Positions 11,447 to 22,248 of a stretch of 64,000 nucleotides of DNA are shown in pieces. A model generated the notes under the pieces. It was not told the origin of the DNA, made no database searches, and saw only the letters and a list, made by a program, of their open reading frames with translations. Within the stretch, counting starts at the first letter, position 1; each line of letters opens with the position of its first letter. Made by a program: the position numbers and the translations under genes. This stretch comes from Girardinichthys multiradiatus. Taxonomy: Eukaryota; Chordata; Actinopteri; Cyprinodontiformes; Goodeidae. Location of the stretch: the NCBI RefSeq assembly GCF_021462225.1, contig NC_061795.1:50088880-50152879 (forward strand). Reading direction: 5' to 3'.

Positions 11447-13676
11447 ATGGAAGAGGAATTTCTGGAAACACCGGGATTGTTAGATCTAAACACACTATTA
11501 ACTAACATGCAAGCACTGGTTGTCCAAACGAGAGGTAAGGAGGAAGGTGATAAAATGAAAAAGAAGATTGAAAAAAAGGTAAGACAACCAATGAAGGCGG
11601 ATGGAATTAATTTGACGGACAACTGGAATTTAGGTGATTGGTTTAGAAAGAAAATGAACACAGCGAAGAAAAACAGACAAGGTAAGTTGAATGAAGCTAC
11701 TGCTTGGTCTAAAAGTAAGTACAACACAAACATACATAAATATGAAAAAGAGGAACGCTTCTGGGGAGACATGATTTTGATTTACCAAGGAGGACTTCAC
11801 ACAATGCAGCGGAAAAAACCCCAGAGAAGGAGACAAGAAGGAGGGGTCAAAATCAGCTCAGGGGACGTGTCCAGACAGACCGCCCCCATATAGACCCTCC
11901 TCCCCATGCAGCTCCCTCACTGGTGCACCCACACCGCCCCCTGGTGGATTGTACCCCATATTGGAAGTAGAGAATGGAACACTTTTAGTGCATGGCTTAG
12001 AGATTCCAGAAGGGGGGACTGGATCTCTCAGTGGAACTTCCGGATTATCTATGTCAGCATCTGCTGGGTCATTTCAGGATGCGGAAAGAGCAGCCTTTCA
12101 GGACAGAGAGGTAAGAGAAAGAAAACAAGAACAACAACAAAGACGCCTGAGCAAAACAAATCCCTTTCGCTCACCCCCACAACAATCCTCCCAACCAGCT
12201 TCTCTAATTTCAGAGGCTGGGGCACGGGGGACACCCGGGACACCCGGCCCAAGCTCTGGCTTACAAGGAGCAGGGACTGATCCGGTGGGATCAGTGGGTT
12301 TACTGCTAAGTGGATCCTGGAGGCCAGATAGGGTTTTGTGTCCCAATCCTTTTCTCACACCCACACCTTGTTACACCTCTACCCCAGCTGTAGAGCTGCA
12401 GAAAAACAGCCATAGCATACCACAGGATGATGAAGAAGACAGAGCAGATTCGCAGCACAACCATCCTGAGGACGGATCTCCAATACGCAGTCAGACAGTT
12501 GGACAGTTAAGGGAACATTTAACCCGCAAAGCTGCAGCTAAACCAGAAGGCTTTAGTTATGCCCCAAAAACCAATTATCCCCTTTTACAGCAACAAGGCT
12601 CTGGAGCCCCCCCTAGGTATAAACCTTTCTCTCTGGGTGACATTACGGCTCTCTGTGACAAACTGCCCCCCATAACTGAAGGAGCAGCAGTGTGGCTCCA
12701 GACTTTAGACACCCTGACGGCAGGCACCACGCTAGCATTGGGAGACTATAGAGCAGTGGCAGGACGGTGCATGCCACACCACACATGTAGAGAGATTGAG
12801 ACTGCTGCTTACACCTCAGGAGCCCCGGATTCTGACCTCTTCACCCAGCATGTCCACTGGCTAGGTGATGCATTGAGAACAGCATACCCTGTAACCAGGG
12901 GACGCACCATCCCTAAGTTTGAATGGGACCCTAAAATTAACCCCAGGGAATACCTGGACCAGTGCAAATCCATGCGGCAAACTCAGACAGGAACTAACCC
13001 AGCTAATGAGGGGGCACATCGAGACTGGTTCAGAGATGCTGTCCTTAAAGGACTGCCCCATCAGGTGAAGGCCAGTATTGGCGACAATCCTGACATGCTT
13101 GGAGCGGACACTGGAACTTGGGATCGCCATCTGATTCACCACCTGTCCAAAATAAGAGAGGACCATAAGAAAGATGAGGAGGAACCTAAGACCCTGCAGA
13201 CCCAATTGCTAAAAATGCAGATAGCCGAAGCAAAGCAGAAAGCAGGAGAAAAGAAGAAAGACAACAAAACTCCCAAAATAATGTATGAAGGTGTGGTTTC
13301 TCAGGGCCCCCAGACTCCTCCCTTTCCTGGCCATCAGGACACGATTGCACCGAGGTCTGCAACCTCTGGTCCTTATCATGCCCAACCAGGCCGGTTCAGG
13401 GGCAGGGGCAGGCCAAGGGGCCGTGGATTCCATGGAGGACCACCAAGGTGATGAGGGGGTGCTGACGTTTGCTATTACTGTGAGGAGCGGGGTCATTGGA
13501 GCTGAGACTGTCCATACAACCTTGAGGCATATGAGCGTGGGTATGGACCCAGAGGACGCCCAGGGCGACGCCCGTATCGAGGACGGGGTGGTCCACCACG
13601 TGGAGGTCAACAGCAGCAACCTTCACTTCAGCTGCCAGCCTGGGATGAACCCAGCTTTGGGCCAGACCACTACTGA
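11447..13676 (+). pseudogene. gag: ERV gag (matrix, capsid, nucleocapsid), broken
   Basis: The likely start is the ATG at 11447 (MEEEFLETPGLL). The first 120 or so codons form a lysine-rich matrix-like part in one frame. A frame break at or near an A6 run (11813-11818) moves the message to another frame, in which a PPPY late-budding motif is coded at 11880-11891. That frame runs open to 13448 through a proline-rich spacer and a capsid region ending in a charged coiled stretch and an RGRGRPRGRG segment. Two tandem TGA codons (13449-13454) follow. A single CCHC zinc knuckle begins at 13470 and is cut by a TGA at 13503. A TGA at 13674 sits where the natural gag end would be expected. Gag would build the virion core; this copy cannot make the whole protein. 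Confidence 0.88.
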
Positions 13677-14040
13677 GGGCCCCCACAGAACCCCCTGGAG
13701 AGAGGGACTGAGGACCCCTTACTGTCCGTGACAGTGTATGGACAAACTCTTGCTTTTTTGGTGGACACTGGGGCCACATGCTCAACTATTCAATGAGCCC
13801 CTCCTACCACCCTCTCCACAAGGACTACCACTGTCATGGGGTTTTCTGGGGCTAAACAGGTGATACCTAACACCAAACCCCTAAAAACCGAGATAGGGGG
13901 ACAGACTTTGAACCACAGCTATTTGGTGTCAGCGGACACCCCTGTCAACTTATTGGGCAGAGACATGTTGATTAAAATGGGAGCCACCATTTTATGTGGA
14001 CCTGATGGACCCTCTTCTATGACAGAAATAACTGTGAGTG
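13677..14040 (+). pseudogene. pro: ERV protease (pro), broken
   Basis: It continues in the capsid/nucleocapsid frame. The aspartic protease active site is FLVDTGATCS with DTG coded at 13764-13772. The C-terminal hallmark NLLGRDML is coded near 13950-13973. A TGA at 13794, ten codons after the active site, interrupts it. The frame continues open from 13836, past the protease end, to 14111, but the next polypeptide (reverse transcriptase) is carried in another frame from about 14030. Sharing the gag frame suggests that the ancestor used stop-codon readthrough, as gammaretroviruses do. That is inference, because several stops are now present. Confidence 0.82.
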
Positions 14041-15500
14041 TTATCAGGAAAGCTTTGCTGAGGAGCTGGAGGGGACTTCCTGGGAGATCGCCACCGCAGA
14101 CATTTATGTAGCCCCTGAAGGTGTCGTAGCCTCCGTGCAGCTGTCTACAGAACAGGAGAACTGGTTTAAAATGTGGTCTGATGGTGTACCCCATGTTTCA
14201 CTGGTGCTCCACCCTGCTCACGAAGCCCGCGAGGTGGGAGGAGTGTTAAAACGCTCCCTAGCTCTCACTGACTGACATTCTTTATCCACACCCAATCTAT
14301 CTTATTCCCTCTCATGTAACACCTACCGCATTACTAACATGTCCACATATGTTGGCACCTTGGAACATGTACAACTTGAAAGACATCATGGCAGAGAAAA
14401 AACAGATCATCCAATGGCTGCAGCTGTAGTTCAGAGCATGCCATCATCACTTTGGGCTGAGGGCCCCACGGACGTGGGACTCATTCAGTGTTCTCCCATC
14501 ACTTTCCAGCTTAACACTGACCGACCCATTTGGAAATCCCAGTACCCTCACAAACCAGCAGCCGAAAGTGGAATTTCTGACACCATAGGAGGGTTTTGGA
14601 ACGCTGGGGTGCTGGAACCAGCTGACGGCTCTTCTTGGAACACACCCATCTTACCAGTAGAAAAGAAGGGCACTGGGAAATGGAGAATGGCCCATGACTT
14701 GAGAGCTATAAATGCAGCACTTTCCACTCCTACAGTTCCAGTGCCCAATCCTTATGTTGCTCTTACCAATCTAAACCCCGAACATGCATGGTTCACCTGC
14801 ATTGATCTGGCCAACGCCATCTTCTGCCTGCCTCTAGCTGAGGAGTGCAGAGATATTTTTGCATTCACATATAAGTCAAACAGGTACCGCTACACTCGTT
14901 TGTCGCAGGGTTTTGCTCTGTCACCAGGAATATTTAATCAGGTCCTTAAGGACTCCCTCCAAGATTGTCCCCTCACACCGAACACCACATTGATTCAATA
15001 CGTGGATGACATTCTTTTGGCGACACCAACTGTTTCTGAATGCTTGGAGGCCACGGCTGTGGTGCTCTCACACCTAGCAAAAGCTGGGTACAAGGTCAGC
15101 AAAGCCAAACTACAAATTTGCTGGAAACAGGTGGATTTCTTGGGCAGGGTAATCTCTCAGCCCGGGACAGGAATGTCCCCTTCACATCAATCTACTGTCC
15201 TTTCTCATCCAAAACTGGTGTGGGTGAAGGACATGCTTTCCTTCTTGGGACTCACCGGATACAGCAGGTCATTTATTCCAGGATACACTGACCTAACTGC
15301 CCCACTCCGCGACTTAGTGAAGAAACAGGGCATGCGCCATTTGACAGCACCTTTAGAATGGACAACAGAAGCAGAGGAAGCATTTATTGCTCTTAAAACC
15401 AGCCTTTCCCAAGCTGCTCACTTGGCACATCCAGACTACACATTGCCCTTTCACCTGGATGTTTCTGGAACAGCACACCGCGAACGGAGTGCTGTTCCAG
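14040..15500 (+). pseudogene. pol: ERV reverse transcriptase (pol), broken
   Basis: The frame runs through a stop at 14273-14275 and is then open to 15538. Fingers and palm motifs are easy to see: PVEKKGTGKWRMAHDLRAIN, then FTCIDLANAIFCLPL, then RLSQGFALSPG, then the catalytic YVDD at 14999-15010 followed by ILLATPT. A thumb/connection part with FLGRVIS and FLGLTGYSRSFIPG follows. Around 15485-15500 the reading moves to a different frame, where the connection continues as KKGGGRTVLMYIS up to a TAA at 15612. RT would copy the RNA genome into DNA; the palm is intact in sequence but not expressible as one protein. Confidence 0.9.
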
Positions 15501-16330
15501 AAAAAAGGGGGAGGAAGAACAGTGCTAATGTATATTAGCGTGATGCTTGACAACATGGAACAAAGACACCATGAATGTACCAGACATGCAGCAGGATTGG
15601 CAAAAATAATTTAAAAAACAGCCCACTTAGTGATGGGACATCCACTACATATTCTAACATCACATGGAGTAGTGGCATTTGTCAATTCCAAAACTTTCAC
15701 ACTCTCACCATTGAGACAACAGCGATTGAGTAAGGTGCTGGAGGCGCCAAATATCATCTACAGCCATGAAGGGATCAACATGGCAGACAGAATGACAGAA
15801 GGAGAGCCCCACGTATGCACCGAAAAAGTTGAGGTAAGTGAGAAAATCAGACCAGACCTACAAGGAGAAACACTGACAGAAGCAAGAAACCTGTACACAG
15901 ATGGCTGTTGTTTTAGACATGACACAGAGGGTCTGAAAGCAGCCTATGCGGTGGTGGAAGACACAGGAACGAACTTTGTGACTCTTAAGGCAGAAGGGCT
16001 GACAGACACCCAATCAGCACAGAGAGTAGAGGTGCTAGCAGTAATAGCAGCCCTAGAACTAGGGGAAGGACAAAAAGTGAACATCTACACAGACGCAGCT
16101 TATGTCACGGGAGCAGCGCAGTGGAACTAAAGCAATGGATGAGAATAGGGTTTAGAACAGCAGGACAGAAACCCATTAAACATGAGCAAGAAATGAGAAG
16201 ATTAGCTGAGGCCCTACTACTTCCCCAAGAAGTAGCGGTCATGAAATGCAAAGGACATGATAACAGCTACACTACAGTGGCTCAAGGAAATCAAGCTGCA
16301 GACCAAGCAGCCAAAACCAAAGCTGGATAT
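15500..16330 (+). pseudogene. pol: ERV connection and RNase H domain (pol), broken
   Basis: After the TAA at 15612 the frame is open to 16130. RNase H acidic residues are visible: LYTDGCC (D codon at 15900-15902), EVLAVIAALEL, and IYTDAAYV (D codon at 16092-16094). Near 16121-16130 the frame changes. The new frame carries ELKQWMR and then NQAADQAAK, whose aspartate (16301-16303) would be the fourth catalytic residue. RNase H removes genomic RNA from the RNA-DNA hybrid. The break splits the domain in two. Confidence 0.85.
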
Positions 16331-17584
16331 CTGCCCATACACATCTTGATGAACTCTGAAGTTGAATGGACACCAGAACCGACTCTGGAGGAGGTGAGTA
16401 GACTGCAAAAGGGGGCCTCACCGGAAGATAAATTAGTCTGGAAGGCAAGAGGGGGAAGAAAAGACCAGGATGAACTATGGAGAAGTCCAGACAGACGTCC
16501 CATCCTACCCCCAGGGTTGACCACAGCAGCGCTGGAAGAAGCACATGGACCGGGACATGCAGGAACTGCACAAATAATGAAGAGTCTTGAGCACTGGTGG
16601 CATCCATACCTGAAACAGACGGTAGGTCATTGGATAAGCTCGTGTAGCACCTGCCAACAATTCAATGTGAGACCCACTCTGAAGCCTGCACCAGGTAAGT
16701 TCCCTGTGGACCCGGTAGCAGGTAAGGAAATCATCATAGACTACACAGACATGACTGAGAGAGTGAATGGGTTCAGATATCTTTTGGTGTGTGTGGATGC
16801 GTTCACCGGTTGGCCAGAGGCCTGGCCAGCAAAAAAGGAAGACAGCAAAACCGTGGTGAAGTGTCTGATTAATCACTACATCCCCAGGCACGGTTTTCCT
16901 GCAAAAATCAGGTCAGATAACGGCACACACTTCAAAAATGAAGAACTTAGAGAGGTTGAAAAGTTCCTGGGACTGAGACATTCCTTTGGAACAGTGTACC
17001 ACCCCCAATCCCAAGGGAAGGTGGAAAGGATGAACCAGACAATCAAAACCAAATTGGCTAAAATCTGTGCACAGACCAAAATGAATTGGGTCACAGCATT
17101 AGCTTTAGCTTTGATGTCAGTAAGGAGCTCAGTGAGCCAGAGACATGGGTTGACGCCCCATGAACTACAGACTGGAAGACCTTTTCCAGGCCCCAAAACC
17201 AGGTTGCCTTTTTTAACTGAATGTGAACAATCTATGTCTCACCGTGATTACTGTAGATCTCTCCACAGCTTGGTTGCAACATTCTCAAAACAGGTGGCCT
17301 CCCAACCATCCAAGGCTCGAGCCACCACCTCAGACGCGGAGTGGATCCTTTTGAAAGTCATCAAACGGAAGTGGTCAGAGCCCAGGTGGACGGGTCCATT
17401 CCAGGTCACAGAGAGAACCTCACATGCGGTGAGGGTCAAGGGCAAAGGAGACACGTGGTATCATTGGAGCCAGTGTGCAGCAGCAGAGGCACCACAGAGA
17501 TCGCTGCCAGAGGTCCAGCAGAACCTGAGGGACAACACAAGCCCACCAGAAGACCTTTCTCACCCAATTCAAGGGGCAGAATAA
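16331..17584 (+). pseudogene. pol: ERV integrase (pol), domain intact but pol broken upstream
   Basis: An open frame of 487 codons from 16121 to 17584 carries the end of RNase H and the whole integrase. The zinc-binding HHCC module shows HGPGH and CSTC. The catalytic DD35E triad is IIDYTD (D at 16739-16741), IRSDNGTHF (D at 16916-16918) and GKVERMNQ (E at 17024-17026), with 35 residues between the last two. Near the C-terminus RWTGPFQVTE is the GPY/F module typical of gamma- and epsilon-like viruses. Integrase would join viral DNA to the host chromosome, here with 4-bp staggered cuts. No break was seen inside the domain. Confidence 0.9.
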
Positions 17585-17725
17585 TCCCCTAGGGTGAGAA
17601 AGCGTTCATTTACACCTAAAGGTTAGTCTACACCTTAGGTGCACCGTCAGATCAGTGGTCCCACCAATAGAGGCAGAATAATCCCCTGGTGAGACCACTT
17701 AGCTCTAGGTCAGTCTACACCTGTG
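17572..17725 (+). repeat. Imperfect direct repeat between pol and env
   Basis: GGCAGAATAATCCCCT at 17575-17590 recurs at 17672-17687, in both cases followed within 3 bases by GGTGAGA. AGTCTACACCT at 17625-17635 recurs at 17712-17722. The two units are therefore about 90-97 bp apart with a diverged middle. The function is unknown. Direct repeats near the end of pol or env in some retroviruses act in RNA export or stability, which is only an analogy. Confidence 0.7.
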
Positions 17726-17883
17726 AGTGAAGACCAGGACATCACACAGAAGAGGCGGATGTGATTGAGCTTTCCTCTCTTTCACTGGTGGTCGTAGCTG
17801 CTCTCCCACCGAAGAACTGAACTGAACACTCTGAACTTTAAAAAAAAAAAGAGGTCTTTTGTGTTTCACCATATTGTTAATCC

Positions 17884-17899
17884 TTATCTTCCTTTGCAG
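17884..17899 (+). promoter_or_regulatory. env: Candidate env splice acceptor
   Basis: A pyrimidine-rich tract (TTATCTTCCTTTGCAG) ends in CAG at 17897-17899, 15 bp before the ATG at 17915. It suits the acceptor for env mRNA, paired with the donor at 10532. Confidence 0.65.
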
Positions 17900-17914
17900 G
17901 TACCTTTGAAAAGA

Positions 17915-19970
17915 ATGGGACGTAAAAATGTAGGACCCAGGCCCTTTAAGGGTTGGGTCACGGGAGGTATAGGTGTTTTATCATTTTTCATTGTCACATT
18001 GATTCTAGGTTTGTATTGTGAACTGCCTTTCCAAACATGTACCAGTCATCATCAAAATAAAATATCCAGGCGGAGCATGTCCCCTCCTCCCACAGACAAG
18101 TGCCTTGGAGATTTTGGTGGAATTCAGTTAAATTACACCCTAGGATCGACTACCACCTTCCAAATTGACCTTTGCAACGTCATAAATTGTGGCGACGAGT
18201 TCACTCATTTCACAAAAGTAGACTTTTACTTATGCGCCAACGAACTAACCTCAGTTTATTGCGCGGATAACACCACCAATAGGGTAACAAAGTCTGGTAA
18301 TCCTCCTCTATGTGGAGGGACGTGGGGAGCGGTTATAACATGGAGCGGATGCACCTGGATCCTCACCAAATCTTCCTTGAACACACAACAAAAAGCTCAC
18401 TCTGAAAAATTCTTTCTGACCCGTGGAGTGCTCCTAGGGAAAGGCGAAGGCGTTAAGATCCCCTTATTACTGACCATAAAGGGTCTACAACGGGGTTTGT
18501 TGGAAGAATCCCATCAATGGAACGAAGTAGTATATCTGGCTCTAGGTATTCACTTCAACACAGGATGGTATATGGGGTTTGACCCTCAGGGACTGATTAA
18601 AGTTAATTTCAATAAAAACACCACCACTGACCACGGTAAAACCATCAAAATAGATTATTCCACCCTACAACCTTTAGACCTTATTCAGATGGCTACGGGA
18701 TATTCAGATGATAACTTATGGCTTAAATGGATCGCTCAGACAGCAAAAGAACAAAGCAAAGCTGACTGTGTGGCCTGTGCCTCAGCCCGACCACATCTTA
18801 TCACAGATCCCGCCCCTCCGTATCCAGAGGACACGTGGGGTTACAACTGTATGATACAACTAACTAAGGAGGCCACACCAGCTAACTGCACCACACTAGC
18901 CAGCATTTTTCCTCCCATCCCCAATAACACTAAAACAGGACCATTTACCCCTCAACGAAGAAATGGCACATACACTTGCTTTAACTTCACTTCCACAACA
19001 CCACAGGCAAATGTAGGACAAATTCCTCGCGATTGGTGTAACATCACGGTGCCAGGCTCAGTGATAGTGTCCCTGGGCAAGATCAGGACTCTACTATTAT
19101 TGCGGAGACCATAGACTGCTCACTAATATCCCACAAGAGACTGTAGGATTGTGTGCCATGGTTAGGCTACAGGCACCACTGCTCCTGATAGGACCTAATA
19201 TAACATCTGCCACGACCACTCATGATAAGACCAGGGCGTTAACACGTAGAAGAAGGCACGTCATGAAAAGGAGCGCAGGAACCTTTGACCTGAGTCAAGG
19301 CTCCCCCACTTACATTGATGCCATAGGAGTACCACGTGGAGTGCCAAATGAATATAAAATCACGTATCAAATCTCGGCAGGTTTTGAAAATATCCCAATA
19401 ACTGCAGCCTTTTTTCCGGTGACCCCAAATAAAAACGTAGACCGCATCAACTACATCCATTACAATGTTTTACGTCTAGCTAACCTAAGAAGGGATGCAG
19501 TAGAAGGCCTGTCCGAACAATTGGCACCAACCTCCCTCATGGCTGTGCAAAACCGAATGGCATTAGATATGTTGTTAGCAGAAAAAGGGGGCGTCTGTTC
19601 AATGTTTGGGGATATGTGTTGCACTTTTATTCCCAACAACAGTGCACCTGATGGTTCCGTCTCAAAAGCTTTAGAAGGGTTAAAAACACTTTCCGCGACC
19701 ATGCATGAGCACTCAGGAATAGACAATCCGTTAGAAGACTGGATGACGGGCATGTTTGGACACTGGAAAGGGTTGATTATGTCATTGTTTATATCCATTG
19801 CTGTTTTTGTAGCTATTATGGTTACCTGTGGATGTTGCTGTGTACCATGTATAAGATCTTTGATTGTTCGCTTTATTACTACAACCATTGAAGGCAAAAC
19901 CGCACCTCCTCCTTCCCATGTGATGCCTTTGCTTGCGGTTGATGCTAACGAGGAGGAGGACGAAGATTAA
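17915..19970 (+). pseudogene. env: ERV envelope glycoprotein (SU and TM), one frame break
   Basis: The ATG at 17915 is preferred over an in-frame ATG at 17861 because it lies just after the splice acceptor. A hydrophobic leader (GGIGVLSFFIVTLILGLYC) follows. The surface subunit frame is open to 19114 with about eight N-glycosylation sites and a CVAC motif (18767-18778) that could be the CXXC of gamma-type SU. Between about 19050 and 19085 the reading moves to another frame, open from 19086 to 19970. That frame codes a furin-type RRRR site (19245-19256), a fusion-peptide region, CX6CC (CSMFGDMCC, 19596-19622), a membrane span (LIMSLFISIAVFVAIMVTC) and a short cysteine-rich tail. This is the best preserved gene of the provirus: one break in 2 kb. 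Confidence 0.88.
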
Positions 19971-20313
19971 CCCGTAAGACTAATTGACAGGGCGTCTGAT
20001 ATGTATTACTGTCAAGGGAACAGAAGGATGGTAGAATATTACATTGGCATATTTGGACAGACTATGGAATAAAGCACGGATGGACACCCTCCAGTTAGAG
20101 GGGTCAATAATCCCTGTCAAGACTTAGAAGGTTGTAAGCATCCTTGGGACTACAAAGGCCGGACAGGCAATAGTCCCTGGGCACATGGCATGGCATTGGA
20201 GGCAGGGACAAAAAGCATGATGACAAACATTTCCTTCTGCTCCACAGGTTGTAATGACTGTTCAAATCTTTTATGAAGCATCTTCAAGTAGTGGTGAAGT
20301 CTTAGGAGACTTC
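19971..20313 (+). other. ERV sequence between env and polypurine tract
   Basis: About 340 bp with no retained open frame. No accessory gene was recognised. Confidence 0.6.
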
Positions 20314-20325
20314 AAAAGGGGGAAA
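20314..20325 (+). other. ERV polypurine tract
   Basis: AAAAGGGGGAAA ends 1 base before the 3' LTR. It is the expected primer site for plus-strand DNA synthesis. Confidence 0.88.
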
Positions 20326-20326
20326 T

Positions 20327-20841
20327 TGTGGAGATATATTATGTGTGTGCATCATTATTATTACTATGTTCATAACCAGTGTGGGAAATAAAATGTGTAA
20401 CATGCGTTAGCATAAGACATTGTGTGGCCTGCAGAAGTATTTCTCACAGGAGTATGGTGAAGTGGAAAATTACTGAGAACTGCATGTGTGTGAAAATTGG
20501 TGATAAGTGTTACTCCCTGCTTACATCAGTAGATACGGGATGCAGCTGGTGGACAATACCTGTCTAAATATGGTCTGCCGGAAAAATGTGTACGTGACTA
20601 TGTGTAAAGAAATATTGTAAACAAGGGCGCTGCCCATTTTTCGTGTGTGTTCTAATAAAAGACATGAGCCCAGTGAGAGGAGTAGAGAAATCTCTGTGTG
20701 TCCTGACCACATGAGTTCTCTCCCTGGGAAAATTGAATACAACGGTGTCTGAGTGTGATTAATTCTAATGTGTTGTGAATTCTTCCAGGTTACGGTGAAT
20801 AAACGAACTCGCAGAAGGCCCCTTTAAAGGGGACTTCAACA
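20327..20841 (+). repeat. ERV 3' LTR
   Basis: 515 bp with the same TG...CA ends as the 5' LTR. AATAAA words lie at 20654-20659 and in the GTGAATAAACGAAC block near 20800. Differences from the 5' LTR are scattered single bases plus small indels around 20728 and 20767. The following 4 bp (20842-20845) are the right GGGT target duplication. Confidence 0.93.
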
Positions 20842-20845
20842 GGGT

Positions 20846-21120
20846 TTTGCAGCCTTACTGCTTTAGCCACTCTAACAACTGTGTACCCACTAAATACAAA
20901 TCCACACACACACACACACACATACACACACACACACACACACAGACACACACACACACACCTCAAATAATTCAACCTAAGGTCATAATTAACACAGGTC
21001 ACATCAATGAGGCCTACCTACTTTGATACCTACTTAATTTGAAATTCCCAAATACAGACAGCACCTAAAGTGTCCCACCAGGAATAAACACAATCTGGAC
21101 CATAGCTATACAACTGTAAA
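20846..21120. repeat. ERV right flank with CA microsatellite
   Basis: Host sequence after the provirus. A (CA)n run with two interruptions spans 20903-20961. Nothing else was seen. Confidence 0.85.
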
Positions 21121-22248
21121 TTATGTATATCATGCTGTCACCAGGGTGGCTTTGGGACTTTCTGACCACTCTCTGGTCCATTTCATCCCAACCTACATGC
21201 AGAAATTAAAAGTTTCCAAACCTGTGGTTTGGGTTGTTAAGAAGTGGATTGATGGGTCAAAGCAGATGTTACAGACCTGATATGACTGCACAGATTGGAC
21301 TGTTTTTGAAACTTCAGCCACTGATTTAAACCAAATTACTGAGGTGGTGACATCATACATCATTTTCTGTGAGGATATGTATGTGCAGACCGAGACCTTC
21401 TGCACATACAATAACAATAAACCTTGGTTCACTGCTCATCTGAGGCAGCTGCACAGGGATAAGGAAGAGGCTCAAAGCAGTGGGGACCGGGCCTTGTATT
21501 AGCAGGCCAGGAACAAACAGACCAAGGAGATCAAAGGAGCAAAGAGATGCTACAGTGTGAAGCTAAAGAAAAGGTTCTCACATGGAGATCCTTCTACTGT
21601 TTGGAATGGTTTGAAAAACCTGACTGCCTACAGGAGACCTTCCCCCAACCCTGAGCAGAATCTTCACCTGGCAAACCAGTTGAATAGCTTCTACTGCAGG
21701 TATGAAAAGCAGCAGTTTACACCTCAACCCAACTCCTCCACATCCCATTCAGCTACAACCTTCTGTCCTGTCTTCATCCATCCGATTTGGTTCATCCACA
21801 AAACAGGACAGGCCCAGACTGCAACCAACAATCAGGTCTGCAAAGAGAATCATCATGGCTGACCTTCCCTCCCTCCAAGACGTATACAACTCTAGGGTCA
21901 GGAAAAGGGCAGCTAAAATCTCTGCAGACCCCACACACCCTGCACACAAACTGTTTAGGCTTTTACCTTCATTTGTGACCACAGAGCACTGTCTGCTAAA
22001 ACCAGTCTCCACAGAGACAGTTTCTACCCCCAGGCTGTTTCTCTGATGAACTCTTGACAGTCATTGTTTCAGAACAACACCATCCATTCTTGGACTTTTC
22101 TCACATTGCATTCTATTGTGAAGTCAATAGTGTGTATATGTACATTTAAAAATATATTCTTTATTTTTGAGAGCAAAGTGTACTGGAGTCAAATTCCTTG
22201 TTTGTCTGTACAAACCTAACAATAAAGCTGATTCTGATTTAAATCTAC
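21121..22248 (+). mobile_element. Rex1/CR1-like LINE, decayed and internally deleted
   Basis: Frames in the first half contain NNKPWFTAHLRQLHRDKEEA and LTAYRRPSPNPEQNLHLAN, typical of the linker between endonuclease and RT in fish CR1/Rex1-type LINEs. The RT core is absent. Near 21860 the sequence passes to the far C-terminus (LPSLQDVYNSRVRKRAAKIS) and a 3' UTR that ends at about 22248 in an AATAAAGCTGATTCTGATT tail. At least one stop (TAG at 21499) lies in the frame. The family name is given from general pattern only. Confidence 0.75.

Larger units (their letters stand above)
9926..20841 (+). mobile_element. Full-length, defective class I endogenous retrovirus
   Basis: A provirus of 10.9 kb in the order LTR, primer site, leader, gag, pro, pol, env, polypurine tract, LTR. 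Features that place it with gamma/epsilon-like viruses are the 4-bp target duplication, one CCHC zinc knuckle, gag and protease in one frame separated by stops, a GPF module at the integrase C-terminus, and a CX6CC transmembrane subunit. The two LTRs differ by about 16 substitutions plus a few small indels over roughly 510 bp by hand count, about 3%. At least nine stops or frame breaks affect gag, pro, pol and env, so it cannot make virus. It lies antisense to the cdh13 exon. Confidence 0.95.

Noticed and set aside
11811..11820. A6C run in gag as a programmed frameshift site
   Set aside because: The next gag frame is +1 (or -2) relative to the matrix frame, and the codon phase does not match the usual -1 slippery heptamer. 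A mutation in a homopolymer is simpler.
17861..17914. Env start at the upstream ATG at 17861
   Set aside because: It lies upstream of the splice acceptor and would not be in the spliced env message; the ATG at 17915 follows the acceptor closely.
20903..20961. CA repeat as a regulatory element
   Set aside because: An ordinary microsatellite; nothing nearby supports a function.
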